Shown here one piece after another: positions 15,050 through 21,838 of a stretch of DNA of 21,838 bases (the stretch's first letter is position 1; every line of letters starts with the position of its first letter). The notes beneath the pieces were generated by a model. The model saw only the letters and a list, made by a program, of their open reading frames with translations. It had not been told where the DNA came from and did not search any database. The translations under genes were made by a program, and so were the position numbers. Source of the stretch: Nitrospira sp. UBA5699 (lineage in GTDB: Bacteria > Nitrospirota > Nitrospiria > Nitrospirales > Nitrospiraceae); the NCBI GenBank assembly GCA_002420105.1, contig DIHJ01000068.1:1-21838 (forward strand). Reading direction: 5' to 3'.

Positions 15050-16213
15050 TTAGTGAGTTGCAGTGGCCGGCTTCGCGCCGGATCCGTCCCTCGGACATCC
15101 CGCAGGACGGACCGCCTCGGCCGGCAGTTCCGACTCTCCGTAAACATGCGCGGCAATCGCCTTTGCCACATCCGACGACATATCCTGCTGCATGACTCTG
15201 ACGACTTTCGCCGTCGCTTCGCGCTCGGACAAATGCCCTTCCTTTCCGCCTTTGGATATCGCCCCGACGACCCGCTGCGTCGTCAGGTCCACTACCTCGA
15301 AATCGCTGCACCACCGCACATACGTAAACTGCGGGTCGCGGATATCGACGGGCCAGACCCGCACCATGCCGCGGATCAGCAATTCGGGGGCCGCAGGCGC
15401 CCCGTTTCCGCCGGTCCTCGGCCCGCCTTCCGGCGGCCGGCTCGCGACCTGCAGTCCCTCTTTGAGCAACCCTTCCGTCAAGGCCCGCTGGACCGGCTCG
15501 ACCTGGTCTCCCGTCACCGAAACCGCGAGCACGAGGTTCGATGAGAGAAATTCCTCAAGTTCACGGGTCAATTCCTGGACCCGATAGGGAGCCGCGGTGC
15601 CCTGGCCGCTCGGCCTGATCACGCGAAGGTCCGCGTTGTAGGTCTCGCGCAGGACCAGATTGCGGACGGCCCGCCGGAACCCCCTGACCTTCGCGAGTTT
15701 GTCGGAGGTGCGACGGGCTTCCTCGACATCCGACTGTACGGACCGATCCAGTTCGGTCATCCGCTCCGCGAAGGCCGCTTCAGCCTGGGGCCGGTTCATC
15801 CCGGCCAGGGCGTAGTGCAGCCCTTTCCTCGGATCGTACCAGCGGTCCACGATCTTGACGTTTTCGAGCACCTTGTCGGTGGAGACCCGCGTCAGATTAT
15901 CCAGCGTCAGCCGCCGTTCGTCGCGGCTTTGACCGCGTTGCTCGATGACCAGATACGACTCCCAATCCTTCGATTGAGCCGACACTTCGGCCTTGAAGAT
16001 CCTGGCCAGCGAGGCATAGGCCTGATCTTCCGCCACCGCGCGGTTGTCCCCCTGCCCGACGCCGGTGAGATATTGCGCCGGCGGATACTCCGGACTGACA
16101 CCGTCGATCCAGGCGGGCTTCCCCTGCCCTCCGAACCAGGAGCAACCGGCCAGGATGAAGCAGCCGAGGACACAACCGGCCCCGCGCCGCAGGCGCTTGT
16201 CGCGACCGGTCAT
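15050..16213 (-). CDS. LPP20-like lipoprotein, large
   Basis: A 387-residue predicted lipoprotein. The signal peptide ends in lipobox ILAGC, with lipid-bearing Cys24. Residues about 45-150 (YLTGVGQGDNRAVAEDQAYASLARIF onward in short blocks) match the LPP20/flagellar-type domain found also in the smaller lipoprotein of this operon. The second half has strand-rich segments like those of the LpoB-type fold and ends in a low-complexity tail. It is probably anchored to the outer membrane. Its start overlaps the stop of the preceding gene as ATGA, so it is translationally coupled to the COG3014-like protein. Function is unknown; partners are likely the other lipoproteins of the operon. Confidence 0.8.
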   Translation of the reverse strand: MTGRDKRLRRGAGCVLGCFILAGCSWFGGQGKPAWIDGVSPEYPPAQYLTGVGQGDNRAVAEDQAYASLARIFKAEVSAQSKDWESYLVIEQRGQSRDERRLTLDNLTRVSTDKVLENVKIVDRWYDPRKGLHYALAGMNRPQAEAAFAERMTELDRSVQSDVEEARRTSDKLAKVRGFRRAVRNLVLRETYNADLRVIRPSGQGTAAPYRVQELTRELEEFLSSNLVLAVSVTGDQVEPVQRALTEGLLKEGLQVASRPPEGGPRTGGNGAPAAPELLIRGMVRVWPVDIRDPQFTYVRWCSDFEVVDLTTQRVVGAISKGGKEGHLSEREATAKVVRVMQQDMSSDVAKAIAAHVYGESELPAEAVRPAGCPRDGSGAKPATATH

Positions 16214-17706
16214 GGGATCACCCGTTGAATGAGCACGGCGGTTTCGCCGGCCCGAAGCGACAGCGTCCGACTCGAAGGAGGCGCGTCGCCCGGATGGCTT
16301 CCTCCGGCCGGCAGAGCTCCCGGCAACCGATACTGTCCCGGCGCCACCCAGGCGCGCGCCAGATGGATTTCATCCGGCAGCGTCCGCCAGCTGCGCTTGT
16401 CCGCCTCTTCGGAAGCGACCGCCAGCCCCTTGGTCACCAATCCGACCAGGAGTCCGACCCAAGGCGCCGCATCCTTTCCCGCCGCCTGCTGCGCGCCTCT
16501 GGTGGCGCCTTCGGCCATGCTGAATTTCACCGCCGCCCGGGCCAAGGCCTTCACCGTGATGCCGGCCATCCGCTCCGAGAGCGCCTTCTCGGCCAACGCC
16601 GTCACGTTTTGCACATTTTCCGTTCGAAGCTGTATCGCGGATCCGTTGTCGCCCATCAGTTGAATCACATCGACCGGAACCTGCGTCTTCTGAGGGACCA
16701 GACGCGGCAGCGCCACCCGGACGACGCGCCCGTTGAGCCCGTACAGCACGCTGTCGAACGCCCGGTCCTGGCGGCGATTCGATTGCGAAAATCCGCGGTT
16801 GAGCAGCACCAGTTGCAGTGCGTCGAGACTGATCGGCAGGTCAAGAAACTGATCCTCCTTGCGCGGCGCGCGCCCATTATAGCTGATCACGATCACTTGA
16901 GCGAGCGGTTGCTGCGCGTCGCGGCTCTGCCAGATGGTCTCGGGAAACGCGCGCTGGTAGTCCGCGAATTCCTGACTCAAGTGCAGCGCGTCGGCGGTCC
17001 GCAGCAGATCGGCCCGCAACTGCGCCGGCACGCCCGTGCGCGACCACGTGCGCGTCGATTCAAATGTCTCGTAGGCTTTCCGATAGGCAATGAACGCGTT
17101 GTTCACGTCCCCGACGCTTTCGTAGAGGATGCCGCTCAGATACCGCGCAAACCCGTCGTCCCGATAGGCCGCTTTATCCTTGGCGCGATCGGCCAGGACG
17201 TTGAGGCGATGATCGATGCGGCGGGCCTCGACGAGCGCGTCCTGCCACTCGTTCAGGGAGGCGTAGTTCAACGCTTTCATCACGTTGATCATCACCTGCT
17301 CATAGGGCTCGCCCTCGTAAGGCAGAGCGTTATCGTTCGTCATGAAGGCGAGCGTCTCCGACCGCACGGTCCTCGTATAGAGGCGCTCGATCTCCTCCTC
17401 CGCCTGCTCCAGCACGGCATTGCTCTGCCGGTAGTCTCCGGCCAGTTGCAGCGTCATGCCGCGGTCCATGCCGTAGAGCACACGGTTCTTCGCCCCGTAC
17501 TCCTTTTCAGCCTGTTGCAGGATCTTATCGGCCTGCTGGAAATTGCCCCTGCCGAGGCTGTCCTCGACGAGCAGGTAGTGACTGACCGAGGGGCCGCAGC
17601 CCGTCAGAACCAGAAGGAGCAGGACTGCGGCGAAGGGTTGCGCGGACAGACAAACGCCCCACCGTCCGGAAGGATGAGCGGTGAGGCGTGAGGCAAGAGG
17701 GCTCAA
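16210..17706 (-). CDS. COG3014-like lipoprotein with TPR-like helices
   Basis: A 498-residue predicted lipoprotein with lipobox VLTGC (Cys37) after a long signal peptide. Residues about 40-250 form helix pairs of TPR type (GNFQQADKILQQAE, YRQSNAVLEQAEEEI, NNAFIAYRKAYETF). The C-terminal half contains strands and a glycine/alanine-rich hydrophobic stretch (AAPWVGLLVGLVTKGLAVAS, about 415-434). The layout matches the uncharacterised COG3014 family, commonly found beside LpoB and LPP20 lipoproteins. The only usable start is TTG at 17706, since an in-frame stop lies five codons upstream; no Shine-Dalgarno is visible, so translation probably depends on coupling to the LpoB-like gene 15 bases before it. 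Confidence 0.75.
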   Translation of the reverse strand: MSPLASRLTAHPSGRWGVCLSAQPFAAVLLLLVLTGCGPSVSHYLLVEDSLGRGNFQQADKILQQAEKEYGAKNRVLYGMDRGMTLQLAGDYRQSNAVLEQAEEEIERLYTRTVRSETLAFMTNDNALPYEGEPYEQVMINVMKALNYASLNEWQDALVEARRIDHRLNVLADRAKDKAAYRDDGFARYLSGILYESVGDVNNAFIAYRKAYETFESTRTWSRTGVPAQLRADLLRTADALHLSQEFADYQRAFPETIWQSRDAQQPLAQVIVISYNGRAPRKEDQFLDLPISLDALQLVLLNRGFSQSNRRQDRAFDSVLYGLNGRVVRVALPRLVPQKTQVPVDVIQLMGDNGSAIQLRTENVQNVTALAEKALSERMAGITVKALARAAVKFSMAEGATRGAQQAAGKDAAPWVGLLVGLVTKGLAVASEEADKRSWRTLPDEIHLARAWVAPGQYRLPGALPAGGSHPGDAPPSSRTLSLRAGETAVLIQRVIP

Positions 17707-17721
17707 CGGAGGTCGTGGAGC

Positions 17722-18351
17722 CTAAAAAATGGTGCGTTTTTTCTCGATGACTTTCTTGATCTTCTTCTGGCCGAACCAGACTTTGGCGTTGCTCTCCAAA
17801 TCCACCATCTGCAGATCGACTTGATAGAACATCGCCTTGGTGCCGTCTGCTTCGTCCAGAATCGTCGCGATCGTGCCTTTCATCATGTAATCGGCGCCGA
17901 TTTCCTTGCCGGGAGCTTTCTGCGTATCCTCCCTGGCGTACATCGCCTGTTCTTTGCGCTCGGTGCGGACCTCTTCCCGCTCGCCCTTGCCCGCCACGAA
18001 GGTGACCTTCTGGGAATTGGTGAGCTCCCGCTCCAAATCCGTCACGAAGGTCTGCACGTTGATGTGCTCGTGGCTGTTGTTGAGCACCGTGCCCACCACG
18101 ACCACCGGCTGGCGGCGGTTGGCCTGGCTGAAGTTGTTCAACCAGGGATATTCCAGCGCCTCCTTGACCATGGCCTCCGCCACCATGCGGGAATCGGTAT
18201 CGTTCCACCGACCGCTCAGATCGGTGACGACGCCGGCGTCCACCCGCGTCACTCTGGTTTCGGCTCCGCACCCGCCCAGCCCGAGCAGCAGGAGGCAGAG
18301 CGCCGCCCGTGCGCCGACGCGATATCGATCCCCGATTACAGAACCTCTCAT
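17722..18351 (-). CDS. LpoB-like penicillin-binding protein activator
   Basis: A 209-residue lipoprotein of the LpoB family. In E. coli, LpoB reaches from the outer membrane through the peptidoglycan to activate the synthase PBP1b. The lipobox GLGGC gives Cys28. The family core begins with VVTDLSGRWNDTDSRMVAEAM (split here as two blocks at about 38-58), followed by the alternating strand/helix region with VVVVGTVLNNSHEHINV and a C-terminal strand NAKVWFGQKKIKK. The ATG at 18351 has AAGGAG upstream; a longer frame to 18465 overlaps the previous gene. Whether it acts on a PBP here is unproven: the family also occurs with COG3014 partners whose role is unknown. Confidence 0.8.
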   Translation of the reverse strand: MRGSVIGDRYRVGARAALCLLLLGLGGCGAETRVTRVDAGVVTDLSGRWNDTDSRMVAEAMVKEALEYPWLNNFSQANRRQPVVVVGTVLNNSHEHINVQTFVTDLERELTNSQKVTFVAGKGEREEVRTERKEQAMYAREDTQKAPGKEIGADYMMKGTIATILDEADGTKAMFYQVDLQMVDLESNAKVWFGQKKIKKVIEKKRTIF

Positions 18352-18376
18352 CGTGTGCTCCTTGATGCCTGCGCCG

Positions 18377-18943
18377 TTACCGGGTGGCGCGCTTGTCCTC
18401 TTCCTTCTCCAGTCGCTCGAAGAGACGGTCGGCGTTCTTTCGCACAAAATCGCGGACCTGAGCATTGAGCTCCTTCGCCTGCTCGAGGTTGTTCTTCATG
18501 TCCTCGAGGCTGAGCTTGGTCAGCACATAGTAGGTGTTGGTCTTTTCATCCTTATAGCGATCGACGGGCCGCACGCCGCTGAGCGTCGTCGTCGTGATGG
18601 TCTTGATCGCCCGTTCGACGTTCTGTTCCTCGGTATTCCGCGAGAAATCTCCGGCCGTGGTGGAGGCGGCATAGTCCCGCATCAGGTATCCGGTATAGGT
18701 CTCGAACGACTTGGCGATTTCCGCCCTGCCCCGGTTCTCCGCGGTATCCCAGGCCAGCGGCTCGTTCCGGACGCCGGACACCGAGCCGACACCGTAGAAC
18801 GATTTGCTGTCCTTTTCGTTATAGGCCCCCGAGCCTTGCTTCACCCACTTCGGAGGACCGCCGCATGCCGCAAGCCCGATCAACAACACCAAGGCGATCC
18901 CCCCGCCGGTCACCCTTGAGAACAATCCTCGTGGCTGGTTCAT
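18377..18943 (-). CDS. LPP20-like lipoprotein, small
   Basis: A 188-residue predicted outer-membrane lipoprotein, first gene of the leftward operon. The signal peptide ends in IGLAAC (Cys27). The mature part starts with a GPPKWVKQGSGAYN block, then FYGVGSVSGVRN and an LPP20-type helix (AENRGRAEIAKSFETYT), strands around VRPVDRYKDEKTNTYYVLTK, and a long charged C-terminal helix (about 145-188). The larger lipoprotein downstream repeats the same domain order, so the two may be paralogues. The ATG follows GGAGG by seven bases. A promoter lies 93 bases upstream. The stop is 25 bases before the LpoB-like gene. Confidence 0.8.
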   Translation of the reverse strand: MNQPRGLFSRVTGGGIALVLLIGLAACGGPPKWVKQGSGAYNEKDSKSFYGVGSVSGVRNEPLAWDTAENRGRAEIAKSFETYTGYLMRDYAASTTAGDFSRNTEEQNVERAIKTITTTTLSGVRPVDRYKDEKTNTYYVLTKLSLEDMKNNLEQAKELNAQVRDFVRKNADRLFERLEKEEDKRATR

Positions 18944-19035
18944 GCGACGTCCTCCTTGAAAGAAAAATAGGCGATTTCCCTCGGACCCGACCAGGGCGAA
19001 AGCCTCTCCAACCGTTCGAGAAATCGAGCGAAATC

Positions 19036-19064
19036 ATGCTAACATGCACCCTCGGTTCAGTCAA
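19036..19064 (-). promoter_or_regulatory. Promoter of the lipoprotein operon
   Basis: On the minus strand: TTGACT (19064-19059), 17 bases, TAGCAT (19041-19036). Transcription would start near 19029, leaving a leader of about 85 bases before the first lipoprotein gene. No other comparable promoter was seen before 14314. Confidence 0.5.
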
Positions 19065-19118
19065 CGCAACAGCGCGCCGCTGGTTGACCGTCCCGATACT
19101 TATCCAAGGAGGACGACT

Positions 19119-19289
19119 GTGGCTGACGTGCAAATCGACGACGGCATCATCAAAATTCTCAATCTCGACGTGCAAGATCCCAAAGCGGCCGCCGTGCTGG
19201 CGGAATACCCGCAGGTCCGCTGGGCGGAGATCACCAGGCGGGCGCTGAAGATCGGATTGGGCTATCTCAAGGGAGGCGGGAAAGATTAA
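19119..19289 (+). CDS. 56-residue protein, possible ribbon-helix-helix
   Basis: A tiny protein starting at GTG 19119 with an excellent AAGGAGG five bases upstream (19107-19113); the longer frame from 19044 lacks such a site. It begins with a strand-like VQIDDGIIKILNLDV, then helices AAAVLAEYPQV and WAEITRRALKIGLGYLKGG. A short strand followed by two helices, the second with the ARxAL-type pattern, would suit a ribbon-helix-helix DNA-binding fold or antitoxin, but this is only a shape argument. Its stop shares the four bases TTAA (19286-19289) with the stop of the convergent caspase-fold gene. Its promoter region overlaps that of the lipoprotein operon, so it could regulate that operon. Confidence 0.65.
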   Translation: MADVQIDDGIIKILNLDVQDPKAAAVLAEYPQVRWAEITRRALKIGLGYLKGGGKD

Positions 19290-20680
19290 GGCGTCGACGG
19301 GGCGGGCGGAGTGCCGGACGATCGCGACTGCGCCACGGCTTCCCGGGCGCGGCTGTGGTTCCCTCCCAACTCGAGGTACCGCTCAAACGCCTCGACCGCC
19401 TTTTTCTGATCCTTCATGCCGTCGGCATACATCGTGCCGAGCGAGAAGTAGACATCGAGATAGGTCGGATTGACGACCAGGGCTTCGCGCATCGCCCGTT
19501 CCGCTTCCGCATACTGTCCGCGCTTCTCGCAGATCAATCCCAGGGTGTAATGCGAGTCCGGGTTCTTGGGCGCATACTGCACGGCGGCCTTCGCCGCAGC
19601 CAGCGCTTCGTCAAGATTCGGGAGAACTTCCAGCCGCACATAGCTCTTGAGGACGTAGGCGTCTCCGAACGTCGGGTCGTACTCCAGCGCCTTGTTCAGC
19701 CGTTCCAGAGCCTCATCCGGCGCCTTCCCCGTCTGCAGCAGACCGAAGGCCTGGTCGTATTGCATCCTGGCGGCCTGCTGCCGTTCGGCCGGGGATTGCG
19801 GTTCCCCGCCCAGCCGGAACGCCGCCTTGCGGCCCTCGATCATGATGGTGTCGCCGTCGCCCTCGAGCTGCGTGAACGTCGCATGCTGCGCGCCCTTCGT
19901 CTGGTCCTGCACCTGAGCACTGACGTACTTTCCCACTTCGGAAGCCATGAGCCAGCCGTTCTTATCCAGATCGGCGTCGCCGGCCAGCGCGTTGACCAGG
20001 GCCTGGACAAAAAGACTGCGGTCCTGCTTGCGGCCCGGAGACTCGCCCTTGTCCCCCGCCGTCAAGACCTGCACGGCGCGTTTCTCGGTGTCCTCCTCCG
20101 GCGCGCTGCGTCCTTCCAGCGACAGTGCCTGGACGGCGCTGATCTCCCACCCCCGGACCGCCGCATCGAGCAGGAACAGCGTATGCTTGGAAGCGCTTCG
20201 ATGGCTGAACTCCTTGAGCTGTTCGAAGGTGATCGCTTTGGACACATTGCCGATCTGGGCATCCCAGGGAACGAGATACCCGAGTTCCTTGCCGGAGGAC
20301 CCTTGCGTGATCCCCGCATGGCCGGCAAAATAGATGACCAGCCGGTCCTGCCGGCCGACTTTCCGCGGCAGGAAATCCGCCAGCGTCTGTTGCAGACGCC
20401 GTGAACTGGCGTCCCGGTCGTACAGTTCGACGACCTCGTCGAACCCGAGACGCCGGAACGCCTGGGCGACCGCCTTGGCATCCTCGATCACTCCGGGTAT
20501 TTTCGGCGCGAGGAGATAGTTTTCGACTCCGATGATCACGGCCCAGGACTTGTAATACAGCCCTTCTGGTTTGCCCATCTGGGCCGAGACCGTGGGAAGA
20601 CCGCAGAGCGAGAAGAGGGCGAGAGAAAAAACGGCGAGACACGAAAGCTGAATTCGGCGGCGTGATCTTGAACGCATCAT
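19286..20680 (-). CDS. Secreted caspase-fold pseudoenzyme with TPRs
   Basis: A 464-residue exported protein: signal peptide (1-33, ending VSA), caspase-like C14 domain (about 42-230), EF-hand-like loop, then TPR repeats (about 300-445) and a proline-rich tail. The caspase domain shows WAVIIGVENY and catalytic-type His121 (YFAGHAG). At the cysteine site, where family members read LDACHSG, it reads LDAAVRG, with Ala174 in place of Cys. It should therefore not be a protease by the usual mechanism. The loop DLDKNGWLMASE (237-248) fits a calcium-binding EF-hand. The TPR block begins at AFGLLQTGKAPDEALERLNK and has at least three units. A scaffold or sensor role in the periplasm is likely. A promoter lies 32-61 bases upstream. 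Confidence 0.85.
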   Translation of the reverse strand: MMRSRSRRRIQLSCLAVFSLALFSLCGLPTVSAQMGKPEGLYYKSWAVIIGVENYLLAPKIPGVIEDAKAVAQAFRRLGFDEVVELYDRDASSRRLQQTLADFLPRKVGRQDRLVIYFAGHAGITQGSSGKELGYLVPWDAQIGNVSKAITFEQLKEFSHRSASKHTLFLLDAAVRGWEISAVQALSLEGRSAPEEDTEKRAVQVLTAGDKGESPGRKQDRSLFVQALVNALAGDADLDKNGWLMASEVGKYVSAQVQDQTKGAQHATFTQLEGDGDTIMIEGRKAAFRLGGEPQSPAERQQAARMQYDQAFGLLQTGKAPDEALERLNKALEYDPTFGDAYVLKSYVRLEVLPNLDEALAAAKAAVQYAPKNPDSHYTLGLICEKRGQYAEAERAMREALVVNPTYLDVYFSLGTMYADGMKDQKKAVEAFERYLELGGNHSRAREAVAQSRSSGTPPAPSTP

Positions 20681-20711
20681 CGTGACCGGCGCGAGACGCT
20701 GTTGTAAAGTC

Positions 20712-20741
20712 AGCCTACTCTGGCCTCCGCATGACTGTCAA
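20712..20741 (-). promoter_or_regulatory. Promoter of the caspase-fold gene
   Basis: On the minus strand: perfect TTGACA (20741-20736), 18 bases, TAGGCT (20717-20712). The -10 box is weak. The predicted leader before the ATG at 20680 is about 25 bases and has no clear Shine-Dalgarno. Confidence 0.4.
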
Positions 20742-20793
20742 GAAACCGCGCCGTCCCGGGAGGAATTGCATCGCCGGCCGGACCGTTGTATGG

Positions 20794-20822
20794 TTGCGCC
20801 GCTGCCGCCGCTTCACCATAAT
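20794..20822 (+). promoter_or_regulatory. Possible promoter of the acyl-CoA synthetase
   Basis: TTGCGC (20794-20799), 17 bases, CATAAT (20817-20822). A leader of about 57 bases would follow, with AAGGAG at 20870-20875 before the ATG at 20886. The -35 box is poor. Confidence 0.35.
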
Positions 20823-20885
20823 AATGAACGGCGTGATCGAGCGTCCGATCGTGTCCGAGTCCGGAATTCAAGGAGTGTGTCCCCT

Positions 20886-21838
20886 ATGACGGAGAACATC
20901 GAGACTCTTTTGAAAGAAAGCCGCGTCTACCAGCCCAGCGCCAAGGTCAAGGCAGCCGCCTATATCAAGGACTATGAAGCCGAGTACAAGAAATCCATCG
21001 CCGATCCCGAGGGGTTCTGGAGCGGGATGGCGAAGGAATTGGACTGGTTTTCCCCCTGGAACAAGGTCCTGGAATGGGACTACCCCTGGGCCAAATGGTT
21101 CGTCGGCGCCACCTGCAACATCGCCTACAACTGCCTCGATCGTCATGTGAACAGCTGGCGCAAGAACAAGGTCGCGCTGATCTGGGTCGGCGAGAACGAT
21201 CAGGAGCGGGTCTTCACCTACGGCGAGCTCTACCGGCAGGTCAACCGCTGCGCCAACGCGCTCAAGAAACTGGGCCTGCGCAAAGGCGACCGCGTCACGA
21301 TCTACCTCCCCAAAATCCCCGAACAGATCGTCGCGATGTTGGCCTGCGCTCGCCTCGGCGTCATCCACAGCGTCGTCTATTCCGGCTTCAGCGCGCCGGC
21401 CCTGGCCAGCCGCATCAACGACGCCGAAGCCAGGCTGGTCATCACCGCCGACGTCGGGTTCGATCGCGGCAAGGTCGTCCATCTCAAGCCGATCGTCGAT
21501 CAGGCGCTCAAGACCTGCGCCACCGTGGAGCATGTCGTCGTCGTGAAACGCCAGAATCCCGGACCGGCGCTCGTGACGCCCAAGGAGATCGACTGGCACG
21601 ACTGGCTCAAGGGCGAGAAGGCCGTGTGCGAGGCGGAGAAATTGGACTCGGAATCCCCGCTGTACATCCTGTACACCTCCGGCACCACGGGCAAGCCGAA
21701 GGGCGTCGTCCATGTCCACGGCGGATACATGGTCGGAACCTATGCCACCACGAAATATGTCTTCGATCTGAAGGATGACGACGTCTATTTCTGCGTCGCC
21801 GATCCGGGCTGGGTCACGGGGCACAGCTACATCGTCTA
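20886..21838 (+). CDS. acs: Acetyl-CoA synthetase, AMP-forming (partial)
   Basis: The first 317 residues of an AMP-forming acyl-CoA synthetase; the gene continues past the right edge. The enzyme activates acetate with ATP and coenzyme A through an acetyl-adenylate. The N-terminal ACAS region is present (FWSGMAKELDWFSPW), then LPKIPEQIVAMLACARLG and VHSVVYSGFSAPALASRI in the expected order. The ATP-binding P-loop YTSGTTGKPKG is at 263-273, followed by ADPGWVTGHSY, where many Acs proteins have ADVGW. AAGGAG lies ten bases before the ATG. Without the C-terminal half, including the regulatory lysine motif, other short acyl substrates (propionate, 3-hydroxypropionate) cannot be excluded. Confidence 0.87.
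   Translation, partial: MTENIETLLKESRVYQPSAKVKAAAYIKDYEAEYKKSIADPEGFWSGMAKELDWFSPWNKVLEWDYPWAKWFVGATCNIAYNCLDRHVNSWRKNKVALIWVGENDQERVFTYGELYRQVNRCANALKKLGLRKGDRVTIYLPKIPEQIVAMLACARLGVIHSVVYSGFSAPALASRINDAEARLVITADVGFDRGKVVHLKPIVDQALKTCATVEHVVVVKRQNPGPALVTPKEIDWHDWLKGEKAVCEAEKLDSESPLYILYTSGTTGKPKGVVHVHGGYMVGTYATTKYVFDLKDDDVYFCVADPGWVTGHSYIV

Noticed and set aside
16225..17691. 488-residue plus-strand frame
   Set aside because: It is the reverse of the COG3014-like lipoprotein gene, which has a lipobox and family-like helices.
19286..20680. Active caspase-like protease
   Set aside because: The catalytic cysteine position is alanine, so protease activity should not be claimed.
20868..21824. 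318-residue minus-strand frame at the right edge
   Set aside because: It is the reverse of the acetyl-CoA synthetase gene, which is identified by clear motifs.
1..21838. CRISPR array, rRNA genes or a complete insertion sequence
   Set aside because: No regularly spaced repeats, no rRNA sequence and no transposase with terminal repeats were found on reading.

Overview
The window looks like a chromosomal segment of a GC-rich Gram-negative bacterium. Gene content (glucosylglycerate-type solute genes, a lipoprotein operon with LpoB/LPP20-like proteins, an AMP-forming acyl-CoA synthetase, many conserved unknown small proteins) suggests Nitrospirota, perhaps Nitrospira. This is inference from gene families, not a phylogenetic result.

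Bases 1-2205 are the right end of an integrated genetic element. It carries an excisionase-type helix-turn-helix gene and a tyrosine recombinase, and ends in the 3' half of a tRNA-Phe(GAA) gene that serves as attachment site. The other end, with the predicted complete tRNA-Phe, lies left of the window. Base composition by eye is more AT-rich here than further right.

Bases 2270-5274 hold RNA-modification and regulatory genes: a TrmH/SpoU RNA methyltransferase, a coiled-coil protein, an XRE-type regulator and an RlmI-like methyltransferase. Bases 5426-11487 run rightward: a thiamine-diphosphate 2-oxo-acid decarboxylase, then a tightly packed set with glucosyl-3-phosphoglycerate synthase, a second glycosyltransferase, a multi-pass membrane protein and a HAD phosphatase. 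Together these can explain synthesis, and perhaps osmotic release, of glucosylglycerate or a derivative.

Bases 11510-14303 hold a small unknown protein, proC, and two secreted proteins, the first divergent from proC with mirror-image promoters. Bases 14314-18943 form a six-gene leftward run: four lipoproteins (LPP20-like, LpoB-like, COG3014-like, LPP20-like), followed by an antitoxin-like gene and a PIN-domain gene. Bases 19119-20680 hold a 56-residue protein facing a secreted caspase-fold/EF-hand/TPR protein that has lost its catalytic cysteine. An acetyl-CoA synthetase runs off the right edge.

Several genes (XRE regulator, RlmI-like, proC, HEAT protein) have sigma70-like promoters so close to the start codon that leaderless mRNAs are predicted, while most others have clear Shine-Dalgarno sites.
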